The notes: generated by a model not told the origin, from the sequence alone. DNA of 64,000 bases from an uncultured Bacilli bacterium (GCA_934085595.1 CAKOHK010000007.1:1-64000), one strand, 5' to 3'. Shown: positions 31,208 through 40,493, numbered from the stretch's first letter. A program made the numbers and translations.

Positions 31208-31915
31208 ATGCAGTTAATTGAAGTTAAAAATGTAATGAAAAGATATAATAATGGCGTAACAGCATTAGTTGATTGTAATTTGCAGATATCTAAAGGAGAG
31301 TTCATATTTGTAATAGGTTCTTCTGGAAGTGGCAAATCAACACTAATAAAATTATTATATAGACAAGAAAAGCCAACAAAGGGTGACGTGTATGTTGGCG
31401 GTGTTAATGTAGCTAAATTACGTAATGGAAAAGTATATAAATTAAGAAGAAAACTTGGAATAGTATTTCAAGATTATAAATTGTTACCTAAAATGACAGT
31501 ATTTGAAAATGTAGCATTTGCTCTTGAAGTATATGGTTTAAAAGAAGAAGAAATAAGGAAAAGAACATTAAAAGCATTAGAACAAGTAGGGCTTAAAGAT
31601 AAACTAAGAAGTTATCCAGCTAATTTATCAGGTGGAGAACAACAAAGAGTATCAATTGCAAGAGCAATAGTAAATAACCCAAAAGTTTTAATATGTGATG
31701 AACCAACTGGAAACTTAGACCCAGAAACATCTATGGAAATAATGAAAGTAATTGAAAATATTAACAAAGAACTTGGAACTACTGTTATAATGGCAACACA
31801 CGATAAAGATATAGTTAATAGAATGAAGAAAAGAGTAATTTTAATTAACAAAGGAATTATCGTAAGCGATACAGAGAAAGGAAAGTATAAAGATGAAAGC
31901 ATTAAGGATATTTAG
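31208..31915 (+). CDS. ftsE: Cell-division ABC transporter ATP-binding protein FtsE
   Basis: This 235-aa ATPase partners FtsX at the division site or lateral wall to switch on a peptidoglycan hydrolase. Walker A is GSSGSGKST, the Q-loop GIVFQDYKLLP, the signature LSGGEQQR, Walker B VLICDEPTGNLDP and the H-loop ATHD. GGAGG precedes the ATG. It overlaps ftsX by 23 nt, and an M23 hydrolase follows, giving the full FtsEX-hydrolase module. Confidence 0.97.
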   Translation: MQLIEVKNVMKRYNNGVTALVDCNLQISKGEFIFVIGSSGSGKSTLIKLLYRQEKPTKGDVYVGGVNVAKLRNGKVYKLRRKLGIVFQDYKLLPKMTVFENVAFALEVYGLKEEEIRKRTLKALEQVGLKDKLRSYPANLSGGEQQRVSIARAIVNNPKVLICDEPTGNLDPETSMEIMKVIENINKELGTTVIMATHDKDIVNRMKKRVILINKGIIVSDTEKGKYKDESIKDI

Positions 31916-32822
31916 AAGAAATATAGCTGACTCTTTTAAAGGAGTATTTAGAAACTTTTCCCTATCAGTTGCAAGTATATCATGTATAACTATTACACTT
32001 ATATTAGTTGGATTTAGTATAATAATGACTTATAACGTTAATAGCTTTACCACATCTATAGAAAAAGATGTAACTATAGTTGTATTTGTCAAAAGAGGAA
32101 CTACAGAAGAACAAGTACAAACATTAAAATCACAAATAGAAGCACTAGATAATATAGATGAAGAAATAAAAAACGGTAAAACAATAAAAAAAGTAACATT
32201 TGTATCTAAAAACCAAACTAAAACAGATATGCAAAAAGAATCAGATGTATTTAACAAAATAATGTCAGAATACGATGATGAAACAAATCCATTACAAGAT
32301 TCTTTCTTAGTAAAAGTTAAAGATATTGATAAAATAGGAACTACAGCAGAAGAAATAAAGAAAATAGAAAATGTAGATATAGCAAAATATGGAGAAGGTT
32401 CAGTAGAAGAACTTGTTAAAATATTTGATATAGTTAAAAAAACATGTATAGTTGTAGTAGTGGCATTAGTACTTGTAACTGCATTCTTAATAAGTAACAC
32501 AATAAAAATAACAATACAATCTAGAAGTAAAGAAATAGAAATAATGAGATTAGTAGGAGCATCAAACTTCTATATAAGACAGCCATTCTTCTTTGAGGGT
32601 ATAATTTTAGGATTATTAGGATCAATTATACCAATTGCATCTCTTTGCTATGGATATAATTATTTATATACTAAATTAGGTGGTCAATTATTTACAGCAA
32701 TAATTAAATTAACGAAACCATCAGCAGTATTATATGATGCATCACTAGCAGTATTAATAGTTGGCGTAGTAGTCGGAGCATTTGGAAGTTTTAGAGCAGT
32801 AAGGAAGTATTTGAAAATATGA
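31893..32822 (+). CDS. ftsX: Cell-division protein FtsX
   Basis: This 309-aa permease-like protein starts with a cytoplasmic segment (RIFRRNIADSFKGVFRNFSL). It has one helix at about 22-46, a large extracellular domain (47-180), then three helices (about 185-210, 235-260 and 280-300). The extracellular loop is thought to contact the coiled coil of the partner hydrolase. It is coupled to ftsE upstream, and its TGA overlaps the start of the M23 gene (ATGA). Confidence 0.95.
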   Translation: MKALRIFRRNIADSFKGVFRNFSLSVASISCITITLILVGFSIIMTYNVNSFTTSIEKDVTIVVFVKRGTTEEQVQTLKSQIEALDNIDEEIKNGKTIKKVTFVSKNQTKTDMQKESDVFNKIMSEYDDETNPLQDSFLVKVKDIDKIGTTAEEIKKIENVDIAKYGEGSVEELVKIFDIVKKTCIVVVVALVLVTAFLISNTIKITIQSRSKEIEIMRLVGASNFYIRQPFFFEGIILGLLGSIIPIASLCYGYNYLYTKLGGQLFTAIIKLTKPSAVLYDASLAVLIVGVVVGAFGSFRAVRKYLKI

Positions 32823-33997
32823 GAAAGATAGGCAAGGTATTACTTCTTATATTTTCTTCACTATTTCTTATAAATACTGTTTATGCATCAGATGGGAATA
32901 CAACTCTTAAAGATTTAAAAGACAATTTAGCTAAGATGGAAAAAGATAAGCAAAATGCAGCAGAAGCACAAAAAAAAGCAGAACAAGAAATAGCTAAAAT
33001 GGAAAAAGAATTAGAAGAAATAGCTGCTGAAATAGAAAAATGTAATAATGATATAGAAAAATCAAGAGAAGAAATAGAAAAGTTAACAAAAGAAATAGAA
33101 GAAAAGAAAAAAGAAATAGAAAAATTACTGGTATTTGAACAAGTATCAAACGGAGACAATATTTATTTAGAATACATATTCGGAGCTTCATCATTCACAG
33201 ATTTTATTTATAGAGCATCAGTAGTAGAACAATTAACTAAATATAATGATGAATTAATAGCTGATATGAATAATAAAATAGATGAAAATAAAAAACTTCA
33301 AGAAAAATTAGAAAAACAAATTATAGAAGAAGAAAAAGCACAAAAGAAACTTGAAGATAAATTAAAGAAATCAAATCTATCATTAAATAATTTAATAGAT
33401 GAACATGAAGATGCAGAAGCTGCATATGATGCAAGTAAAAAAGAAGTAGAAACATATGTAAGTCTTTATAAAGATAATGGCTGTAGTGAAACAATGTCAA
33501 TAGCTTCATGTATGAAAATACCTTATGCAAGCGGACTTACAAGACCATTAAATGCAGGATATATGAGTAGTGAATTTGGAATGCGTTTCCATCCAACTAA
33601 ACATAAATGGTTGCTTCATGCAGGACTAGATATAGGTACACCAACAAATACAAAAGTATATGCTTCCGCAGCAGGATTAGTTTCAAGAATAGTAAAAGTA
33701 GCTCATCCGGAAATTGCTGGTTCATCATGCGGCGGAAATGCAGTTTACGTAAAACACATAATAAAAGGAAAAGAAATAACAACAGTATATAGACACCTTC
33801 ATTCAATATCAGTAAAAGAAGGAGACTATGTTACAATGAGTAGTATTGTTGGTTTATCAGGCGGAGGAGAAAGTTATGACTACTGTACAACAGGTCCACA
33901 CTTACACTTCGAAATACAAAAAAATGGTTCATACAAAAACCCAAGAGACTTTGTATATTTCCCTCAAAAAGGAAAAAGATTCTATTCAAGATTATAA
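32819..33997 (+). CDS. M23 peptidoglycan hydrolase with coiled coil (EnvC/CwlO-type FtsEX partner)
   Basis: This 392-aa exported protein has a signal peptide of about 23 residues (LLLIFSSLFLINTVYA), then two long coiled coils (about 28-105 and 140-215). Between them is an EYIFGASSFTDFIYR segment, as in EnvC/CwlO/PcsB proteins. The C-terminal M23 LytM domain (about 240-385) has HAGLDIG and HLHFE zinc motifs. It should cut peptidoglycan cross-links when FtsEX pulls on the coiled coil. The gene order ftsE-ftsX-hydrolase with overlapping frames supports this. A terminator follows immediately. Confidence 0.92.
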   Translation: MRKIGKVLLLIFSSLFLINTVYASDGNTTLKDLKDNLAKMEKDKQNAAEAQKKAEQEIAKMEKELEEIAAEIEKCNNDIEKSREEIEKLTKEIEEKKKEIEKLLVFEQVSNGDNIYLEYIFGASSFTDFIYRASVVEQLTKYNDELIADMNNKIDENKKLQEKLEKQIIEEEKAQKKLEDKLKKSNLSLNNLIDEHEDAEAAYDASKKEVETYVSLYKDNGCSETMSIASCMKIPYASGLTRPLNAGYMSSEFGMRFHPTKHKWLLHAGLDIGTPTNTKVYASAAGLVSRIVKVAHPEIAGSSCGGNAVYVKHIIKGKEITTVYRHLHSISVKEGDYVTMSSIVGLSGGGESYDYCTTGPHLHFEIQKNGSYKNPRDFVYFPQKGKRFYSRL

Positions 33998-34022
33998 AGA
34001 GATAGTCATCTATTTCTTTTTT
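33998..34022 (+). terminator. Terminator of the ftsEX operon
   Basis: AGAGATAG-tcat-CTATTTCT (one G-T pair) followed by a T-run. Confidence 0.75.
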
Positions 34023-34104
34023 ATCTTATAGGAAAGTTCTTCTAAAAGCCGAAAAAACTTTCGATAAAAATGATAATAAATGGCAAGAAATCGAAACTAT
34101 CTAA

Positions 34105-34379
34105 AAAATAAATGATGCAAGTTTCAATGAAATATTAAGACAACTTGAATACAAATCCAAGTTTAAAGGCAAACAATTTTATCAAATCTTTGATTATTAT
34201 CCTTCAAGCCAAACTTGTAGTAGGTGCGATAATCTAGAAAAAAATACAAAAACTTAAATGAAAGGGAATATGAATGTACGAAGTGTCATTTAGAAATGGA
34301 TAGAGATTTGAATGCTAGTATCAATATAATGTTTGAAGGTGTAAAAATGTATATAAAAAAATATTGTAGTAAATGTTAA
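34105..34379 (+). pseudogene. TnpB (IS200/IS605 OrfB) C-terminal remnant
   Basis: The first frame reads INDASFNEILRQLEYKSKF, then YYPSSQTCSRCDN with the first zinc-finger pair, and stops at 34255. A one-base frame change continues with NLNEREYECTKCHLEM, the second Cys pair, and DRDLNASINIMF, the last RuvC motif. This is the RNA-guided nuclease TnpB of IS605 elements, lacking its N-terminal half. It is inactive and sits just after the ftsEX terminator. Confidence 0.88.
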
Positions 34380-34417
34380 TAAGAACAAATAGCATAAATT
34401 AAGAAGTATATAAATAA

Positions 34418-34512
34418 AATACGGTAGCGACTACCGGAATATAAGTCTGCTGGAGAAGACTCAATAGAGTGTCTATGAAACAGAAATTTGAAATAGTGAG
34501 ATTTCAACGATA
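34418..34512 (+). ncRNA. Candidate omega RNA / right end of the IS605 element
   Basis: Directly after the TnpB remnant lie three hairpins: CGGTAG-cga-CTACCG (34422-34436), AGTCT...AGACT (34444-34461) and TTGAAAT-agtgag-ATTTCAA (34488-34507). This is the usual position and style of the omega RNA and right-end structure of IS605 elements. No intact TnpA or left end is seen. Confidence 0.55.
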
Positions 34513-34583
34513 AGTTTTAATTTATCTTTTGTCCTTTGCAAAAATATAAAATGATATGCTAATATATATATAAGGTGATTAAA

Positions 34584-35513
34584 ATGTCATATTCAAGTAA
34601 TATAAAAAATGAAATATCAAACATAGAATATTCAAAAAGTGAAACAATGGCTGAACTATCAGCAATATTAAATATAGCTTCTGTAATAGAAACAGATTCG
34701 TTTTATATATGCGTGGAAAATATAAGCGTAGCACGTAGAATATATAAATTAATTAAAGATATATATCACGTAGAAATAGATATGGATACAACCCTTATAA
34801 ACACTTTAAGAAAAAATAAATTAGTAAAACTAACTATAAAAGAAAAAAGCAAAATAATATTAGAAGACTTATCTATATTAGATAATGATATAAGATTATA
34901 CGAACCAAAAAGTTATTTAGTAGATGAATTATGTGATAAACAAGCTTATTTAAGAGGTATATTCTTAATATGTGGAAGTATTAATGACCCTAAAACAAGT
35001 AGATATCATTTAGAATTAGTAATTGAAAATGAATTAACAGCAAACTTTGTAAATGATTTGCTAAATGAATTATCCTTTAATAGTAAAATAATAAAAAGAG
35101 ATAAAAAATATATGGTATATATAAAAGAAAGTGAAAAAATAAGTGATTTTATAAAATTATTAAATGCCACTAATGCTTTATTTTATTATGAAGATATTAG
35201 AATATATAGAGACCATAAAAACATGGCTAATAGACTTAACAATTGTGAACAAGCAAATGTAGATAAAATGATAGCGGCAGGAGAAGCACAGCTTGAAATA
35301 ATTAGAAAAATAAAAGAAAATATGGATTTTGATTTATTAGATGACAAAATAAAAGATATATGCATTTATAGAGAAAAATACCCAGAGGTATCTATGGATG
35401 AACTAGCAGTAATAATAAGTTCAGAAACAGAAAAACCGATTACAAAAAGTGGAATAAATCATAGATTTAGAAAAATGAAACAAATGGTAGAAAAATTAAA
35501 CACAAATAATTAA
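34584..35513 (+). CDS. whiA: DNA-binding protein WhiA
   Basis: This 309-aa WhiA has an N-terminal degenerate LAGLIDADG homing-endonuclease-like fold and a C-terminal helix-turn-helix (about 220-305). The latter contains NRLNNCEQANVDKMIAAGEA, YPEVSMDELA and KSGINHRFRKM. WhiA influences cell division and sporulation genes in Gram-positives. The ATG at 34584 with AAGGTG upstream is preferred to the GTG at 34575. The usual yvcJ and yvcK neighbours are not adjacent here; an IS605 remnant lies upstream, and clpP is convergent. Confidence 0.93.
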   Translation: MSYSSNIKNEISNIEYSKSETMAELSAILNIASVIETDSFYICVENISVARRIYKLIKDIYHVEIDMDTTLINTLRKNKLVKLTIKEKSKIILEDLSILDNDIRLYEPKSYLVDELCDKQAYLRGIFLICGSINDPKTSRYHLELVIENELTANFVNDLLNELSFNSKIIKRDKKYMVYIKESEKISDFIKLLNATNALFYYEDIRIYRDHKNMANRLNNCEQANVDKMIAAGEAQLEIIRKIKENMDFDLLDDKIKDICIYREKYPEVSMDELAVIISSETEKPITKSGINHRFRKMKQMVEKLNTNN

Positions 35514-35524
35514 CATCGTATATA

Positions 35525-35546
35525 AAAAATACCAATAAGGTATTTT
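35525..35546 (-). terminator. Terminator between whiA and clpP
   Basis: AAAATACC-aataa-GGTATTTT is a stem with T-runs on both sides; the minus-strand T-run (clpP side) is the longer. Confidence 0.65.
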
Positions 35547-35570
35547 AAGTTATAGACATTTTATTAACAA

Positions 35571-36137
35571 TCAAATTATTTTATCAATTATTCCATATGA
35601 AAGAGCCTCTTTTGAATCCATAAAATAATCTCTTTCACAATCACTTGCTATTCTTTTTATAGATTTATTAGTATTTTTAGCAAGAATACTATTAAGTTTA
35701 TTTTTAATTTTAATAATTCTATCAGCAGCAATTCTTATTTCTGTAGCTTGTCCACTTGCCATACTTGCAGGCTGGTGAATCATGACTTCGGTATTAGGCA
35801 AAACATATCTTTTACCTTTTTGACCACTAGATAATAAGAAAGCACCCATTGATGCACATAGACCAGTCCCTATTGTAACTACATCACTTTTAATATGATT
35901 CATCGTATCGTATATCGCAAGACCACCTGTAACACTGCCACCAGGAGAGTTTATATAAAGTTTAATATCATCATTATTAAGTGAATCTAAGTATAAAAGT
36001 TCACTAGTAACAAGAGCTGAAACTCTATCATCAATCTCACCCTGTAAAAAAATAATTCTATTATTAAGAAGTTTAGAATATAAATCATAAACTCTCTCAC
36101 TATTATTACTACTTTCAAGCACATAAGGTATATTCAT
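35571..36137 (-). CDS. clpP: ATP-dependent Clp protease proteolytic subunit
   Basis: This 188-aa ClpP forms the double-ring proteolytic chamber fed by ClpX/ClpC. The catalytic triad is visible: Ser in GLCASMGAFLLSSG, His in MIHQPASMASGQ and Asp in DRIIKIKNKL...ERDYFMDSKEA. IYINSPGGSV-type residues are present (LYINSPGGSVTGG). The length is slightly short of the 193-207 aa typical of the family, mainly at the ends. AGGAG lies before the ATG. Its promoter (TTGTGA, 17 bp, TATTAA) shares its -35 with the divergent nucleoside kinase. Confidence 0.95.
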   Translation of the reverse strand: MNIPYVLESSNNSERVYDLYSKLLNNRIIFLQGEIDDRVSALVTSELLYLDSLNNDDIKLYINSPGGSVTGGLAIYDTMNHIKSDVVTIGTGLCASMGAFLLSSGQKGKRYVLPNTEVMIHQPASMASGQATEIRIAADRIIKIKNKLNSILAKNTNKSIKRIASDCERDYFMDSKEALSYGIIDKII

Positions 36138-36159
36138 AAATTAATCTCCTATTAATATT

Positions 36160-36188
36160 TTAATAAGTTATCAACTAATTATTCACAA
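36160..36188 (-). promoter_or_regulatory. clpP promoter
   Basis: On the minus strand TTGTGA (36188-36183), a 17-bp spacer and TATTAA (36165-36160). Confidence 0.6.
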
Positions 36189-36210
36189 AACATATTTTTT
36201 TTGTTATTAT
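36182..36210 (+). promoter_or_regulatory. Promoter of the nucleoside kinase gene
   Basis: TTCACA (36182-36187), a 17-bp spacer and TATTAT. The -35 overlaps the clpP -35 on the other strand. The predicted start near 36217 rules out the ATG at 36215. Confidence 0.6.
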
Positions 36211-36235
36211 ATATATGAATAATATGGAGCATAAT

Positions 36236-37879
36236 ATGGAAAATAAAATTAAATTAATATTAGAAGATGGAAATATTTTAAAAGTTGATATTGGTACTAA
36301 AGCAAAAGATGTATTAAAAGAAATTAATGATAAAAATGTAATAGGTATAAGAATAAATGGTAAAGCAGTACCAAGTAATTATGAAATATCAAATGATGCT
36401 TTAGTTCAAAACATAACTATTTCTAGTAGAATAGGTAGAAAGATTTATATAAAAGGTCTTGAGTTTGTATATTTGTTAGCAGTACAAGAATTATATGGAG
36501 ACTATACTAAAGTAAGTATTAAACACTCTCTTGATAAAGCTATTTATACAGAATTAAATCTAACTAAAGGTATAGATGGAAATGATGTAGCAGCAATTAA
36601 AAAACAAATGAAAAAAATAATTGATAAAGATTACGAAATAAATAAAATAAGTGCATCAAGAGAAGATATCATAGAATATGTTAATAAACTAGGAGAATAT
36701 GAAAAAGCATTAAATTATAAATACATGACAAGTGATATTGTGTCAATATATGAACTAAAAGATTTATATAACTATTTCTATTATATAATGCCAGCAAGCA
36801 CTGGAATATTAAAAAAGTTTAATTTAACATACATACCACCAAAAGGAATAGTATTAAGTTATCCAATAAATGGAGAATTACCAAAATATAAAAGTACAGA
36901 AAAAGTACTAAGTGCATTTCAAAACTATCAAAATAAACTATCAAAACTAAACGTAAATTATGGTAGTGATATTAATAAATTAGTAATTGAAAATAAAATA
37001 AAAGATTTTATACAAATAGATGAAATGATATATAGACAAGGCGTAGAAGATATAGCTAATCAAATAGCAAGCAGCAAAAAAATAAAAGTAATATTTATGT
37101 CAGGCCCATCTTCATCAGGTAAAACAACATCATCAAAAAGATTAAGTTTATCACTAAAAGCAAAAGGAATAAATACAGTTGTTTTATCAACAGATGATTA
37201 TTATGTAGATAGGGAAGAATCACCAAGAGATGAAAATGGAGAATATGATTTTGAAGTAGTAGAAGCAATAGATTATAAACTGTTTGGTAAAGACTTAAAT
37301 AAATTACTAAAAGGAGAAGAAGTTACAATACCTACTTATAACTTTTTAACAGGAAAAAGAGAATATAAAAACTCACCAATTAAATTAAATAAAAACGAAG
37401 TTATTATAGTGGAGGGACTTCACGCAATAAATAGTAAAATAAGTGGAAGTGTTGATAGTAAAAATAAATTAAACATATATTTAAGTCCATTTGTACCAAT
37501 TAGTATAGATAGACACAATCACATATCAACAACAGACTTAAGATTATTAAGAAGAATAGTTAGAGATTTTAATACAAGAGGTTATAGCGGAGAACAAACG
37601 TTAACTAGATGGCAAAAAATGAGAAAAAGTGAAGAAAAAAATATATATCCATATCAAAGAGAAGCAGATATTATATTAAATACTTCACTGTCATATGAAA
37701 TAGGAGTATTAAAAACATATGCAGAACCACTATTATATTCTATAGAAAGTGATAGTGAAAATTATGAAGAAGCAGTAAGAATATTAAACTTCCTTAAAGG
37801 TTTCTTAAATATACCAAGTGAATATGTTCCAAATACAAGTATATTAAGAGAGTTTATAGGAAATAGTTATTTTGAATAA
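36236..37879 (+). CDS. TGS-domain nucleoside (uridine) kinase
   Basis: The product has 547 aa. An N-terminal TGS-like domain (1-65) and a ThrRS-editing-like second domain (about 65-230) precede a PRK/uridine-kinase P-loop domain. That domain has FMSGPSSSGKTTSSKRLSL as Walker A, STDDYYVDREESPRDENGEYD and VEGLHAIN. Such fusions are common in Firmicutes and are annotated as nucleoside kinase; the true substrate is uncertain. The ATG at 36236 has GGAG 6 nt before it and fits the mapped promoter better than 36215. gap follows closely. Confidence 0.88.
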   Translation: MENKIKLILEDGNILKVDIGTKAKDVLKEINDKNVIGIRINGKAVPSNYEISNDALVQNITISSRIGRKIYIKGLEFVYLLAVQELYGDYTKVSIKHSLDKAIYTELNLTKGIDGNDVAAIKKQMKKIIDKDYEINKISASREDIIEYVNKLGEYEKALNYKYMTSDIVSIYELKDLYNYFYYIMPASTGILKKFNLTYIPPKGIVLSYPINGELPKYKSTEKVLSAFQNYQNKLSKLNVNYGSDINKLVIENKIKDFIQIDEMIYRQGVEDIANQIASSKKIKVIFMSGPSSSGKTTSSKRLSLSLKAKGINTVVLSTDDYYVDREESPRDENGEYDFEVVEAIDYKLFGKDLNKLLKGEEVTIPTYNFLTGKREYKNSPIKLNKNEVIIVEGLHAINSKISGSVDSKNKLNIYLSPFVPISIDRHNHISTTDLRLLRRIVRDFNTRGYSGEQTLTRWQKMRKSEEKNIYPYQREADIILNTSLSYEIGVLKTYAEPLLYSIESDSENYEEAVRILNFLKGFLNIPSEYVPNTSILREFIGNSYFE

Positions 37880-37895
37880 AGGAGAAAAGGATAAA

Positions 37896-38900
37896 ATGAA
37901 AGTTGCAATAAATGGGTTTGGAAGAATAGGAAGAATAGCATTAAGATTACTTGAAAATAATAAAGACTTAGAAGTAGTAGCAGTTAATAGTAGAGGAACT
38001 AGTGAAGAACTTGCATATTTATATAAGTATGATACAGCACATAGAACATCAAAATCAAAAATAAGTTTTGATGAAGATTCAATGATTATAAATGGAAAAC
38101 ATATTAAAGTATTTGCAGAAGATGACCCTAGCGTGTTACCATGGAAAGAATTAGGAATAGATATAGTACTAGAATGTACGGGAGTTTTCACAACAAAAGA
38201 AGCATGCAAGGCACATATAAATGCAGGAGCAAAACATGTATTAATAAGTGCTCCAGCAAAAGATGAATGTAAAACTATAGTATATGGTGTTAATGAAGAA
38301 ATATTAAGCTTAGATGATGATATAATAAGCTGTGCTAGCTGTACAACAAATTGTCTAGCACCAGTATTAAAACTTATTAACGATAAATACAAAATAGTAA
38401 AAGGATTCATGACAACAGTACATGCAATGACAAATGATCAAATGGTATTAGATGTAAGACATAAAAAAGGAATAAGAGCAAGAAGAGGAAGAAGTGCATC
38501 ACAAAATATAATACCAACCTCAACAGGAGCAGCAAAAAGTATAGGAAAAGTAATCCCAGAATTAAAAGGAAAACTAGATGGACTTGCTCTTAGAGTACCT
38601 GTATGTGATGGTTCAGTAGTAGACCTATCAGTAGAAATAGAAAAAAATGCAACAATAGAAAATGTTAACAATACATTTAAATCTAATCAATCAAAAACAT
38701 TAAAATATACAGAAGACCCAATAGTAAGCTCAGATATTATTGGAGATGACTGCGGAGCTTTAGTAGATGGACTTCTTACAAATATAATAGAAGAAAATGG
38801 AAAACAAATACTTAAAGTTATCGCATGGTATGATAATGAACTAGGATATACAGCACAAATGTTAAGAGTGGCAAGATTATTTACTAAAAAGAATAACTAA
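37896..38900 (+). CDS. gap: Glyceraldehyde-3-phosphate dehydrogenase
   Basis: This 334-aa glycolytic enzyme oxidises glyceraldehyde 3-phosphate with NAD+ and phosphate. VAINGFGRIGR is the Rossmann loop, SCASCTTNCLAPV carries the catalytic Cys, TTVHAMTNDQ the catalytic His, and RARRGRSASQNIIPTSTGAA binds phosphate. The ATG at 37896 follows AAAGG; the longer open frame begins inside the kinase gene. No pgk or tpi is adjacent in this window. Confidence 0.97.
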   Translation: MKVAINGFGRIGRIALRLLENNKDLEVVAVNSRGTSEELAYLYKYDTAHRTSKSKISFDEDSMIINGKHIKVFAEDDPSVLPWKELGIDIVLECTGVFTTKEACKAHINAGAKHVLISAPAKDECKTIVYGVNEEILSLDDDIISCASCTTNCLAPVLKLINDKYKIVKGFMTTVHAMTNDQMVLDVRHKKGIRARRGRSASQNIIPTSTGAAKSIGKVIPELKGKLDGLALRVPVCDGSVVDLSVEIEKNATIENVNNTFKSNQSKTLKYTEDPIVSSDIIGDDCGALVDGLLTNIIEENGKQILKVIAWYDNELGYTAQMLRVARLFTKKNN

Positions 38901-38937
38901 AATTAAAAAGTATGATAAAATAATTAAGGAGGCGCAT

Positions 38938-39024
38938 ATGGAAGATTTAACTTTATATGAATTAGAAAACTTAATCGAAAGATTAGAAAATATATTAGAA
39001 AAAATAGGTGAAAAAGATGGCTAG
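38938..39024 (+). CDS. 28-aa small ORF, translationally coupled
   Basis: A 28-codon frame begins MEDLTLYELENLIERLENIL and ends EKDG-TAG. It forms one amphipathic leucine-heptad helix. It has an excellent ribosome site, AAGGAGGCGCAT, and overlaps the next start codon (39017) by 8 nt. It could be a small coiled-coil partner of the large coiled-coil protein or a coupling leader. The spacing and site quality favour real translation. Confidence 0.55.
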   Translation: MEDLTLYELENLIERLENILEKIGEKDG

Positions 39025-40429
39025 TATAGATAAAAGATTTAAAACTTATACTTCTTTTGTTGAAAGTATTGAGGATAAAATAAGAAATTATGGAGTAGAA
39101 TCATTAACAGAAGAAGACAAAGACAAAGTTAAAATAGCATGCGCAGCATTGAAATATGCAAAAAGTATTGCTTTAAGAAACACGGTAATAGATACATTAA
39201 ATGGAAATAGACAAGAGATAAATGAGTATACAAAAGCTAAAACTGAAGAACTAGATAAAGAATTAGTTAAACTAGAAAGAAGAAGAGAAGAAACGGTAAA
39301 AGAAATATCTAGAGATTTAGGACAAGGTATAACAGATGAACATAAAACTTATAGATTAAAAGGAATACTACAAGCAATAAGAACTAAAATGGATTATAGA
39401 AATAGAGTAGGAGAAGCTTTGGTAGATCCAGAATATTTACTCTCTAGCCTTGTAGCAAAAGAAAAAGATCCTAAGTTTGTTATGGACTTTGTAATAAGTA
39501 CATTCGAAGAAACATTACCTCTTGAAATGGCAGGTAAAATACTTAAAAATGAAGATGTAAGCATAGCTATGTTTAATAGAGAAAAAATAAATCTATTTAA
39601 AGATGACGGTTCAATTAATAGAGCTATGGTAGATTTAATGTTAAGTGCCTTGGGAGAAGGAGATTTATATAAAAAGTTAGAAAGTAGAGAATCTCTAGAA
39701 AATAAGAAAAAAAGTTACATGAAAGTAGAATCAAGTTTAGATAATATAAATAAAGAATTAGACACAGTAATAGGATATAATGAAGAATTAGAAAGATTAC
39801 GTTCAAAAGCAACACAAATTAAATCTGAAATGCCAAATGGTATAAGTGCACTAATTAACAGTAAACAAAAAGAAGCATTAATATCAAGATTGAATAAAGT
39901 TAATAGTGAGATTAGAGAATTACAAAATAAAAGAATTAAAGCAGCATCTATGTTTGAAAATAAATTAAGATTAATATCTTCACTAAATATAAGAGATATA
40001 AATAATCAAATAAATAGATGCTTAAGACTAGGAGTTAGTAATCTAACAAAAACAAATAGTGAAGAATTAAAAGAAGCACTAAGTGCTGGAGAACTTGCAT
40101 TAATAAAAGAAAGAATAAAAGGAGTAATATCAGAAACAGATAAAAGCATTAAAGCAATAAATATAGGCTTAACAAAAGAACATAGAAATCTAAGCCCATC
40201 ATTAGTTTCTGAATATGCATATCCTAATATCACAAGTGATAAAGAAATGAAAGCAAGAGAAAGATTAAAAACATCACTAAGATTATTACAAGATGTAGAT
40301 ACAATTAAAAATAGTAAAGCTAAAAGTAAAAATATTTTAACTAGTGATGAAGAAAATCTTATAGTTGGAATAACAGAAGCAAAAATTAAAAAAATAATGG
40401 AAGATGATGAATATGCTTTAAAAATGTAA
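39017..40429 (+). CDS. Large coiled-coil protein of unknown function
   Basis: This 470-aa protein has no signal or membrane segment. Helical and coiled-coil stretches occur at about 70-110, 215-265 and 285-320. The region between them (115-210) has a globular look, with PEYLLSSLVAKEKDPKFVMD. I do not recognise a family. The ATG at 39017 has AGGTG 7 nt upstream. The preceding 28-aa ORF overlaps it. A terminator follows, so the two form one unit. Confidence 0.75.
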   Translation: MASIDKRFKTYTSFVESIEDKIRNYGVESLTEEDKDKVKIACAALKYAKSIALRNTVIDTLNGNRQEINEYTKAKTEELDKELVKLERRREETVKEISRDLGQGITDEHKTYRLKGILQAIRTKMDYRNRVGEALVDPEYLLSSLVAKEKDPKFVMDFVISTFEETLPLEMAGKILKNEDVSIAMFNREKINLFKDDGSINRAMVDLMLSALGEGDLYKKLESRESLENKKKSYMKVESSLDNINKELDTVIGYNEELERLRSKATQIKSEMPNGISALINSKQKEALISRLNKVNSEIRELQNKRIKAASMFENKLRLISSLNIRDINNQINRCLRLGVSNLTKTNSEELKEALSAGELALIKERIKGVISETDKSIKAINIGLTKEHRNLSPSLVSEYAYPNITSDKEMKARERLKTSLRLLQDVDTIKNSKAKSKNILTSDEENLIVGITEAKIKKIMEDDEYALKM

Positions 40430-40453
40430 CTTTGTAAAGAAGTTGCATTTTTT
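40426..40453 (+). terminator. Terminator overlapping the coiled-coil gene stop
   Basis: GTAACTT pairs with AAGTTGC, followed by A and six T. Confidence 0.65.
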
Positions 40454-40464
40454 ATAAGCAGAAA

Positions 40465-40493
40465 TTGAAATATAATATAAGAAATGGTATAAT
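40465..40493 (+). promoter_or_regulatory. Promoter of the LCP gene
   Basis: TTGAAA, a 17-bp spacer and TATAAT. Confidence 0.7.

Noticed and set aside
33597..34031. Additional 61-aa plus-strand frames overlapping the M23 hydrolase gene.
   Set aside because: They are out-of-frame shadows of the conserved LytM domain and have no start signals.
38938..39024. The 28-aa ORF as exonuclease VII small subunit (XseB).
   Set aside because: It is much shorter than XseB, lacks its conserved motif order, and no xseA is nearby.
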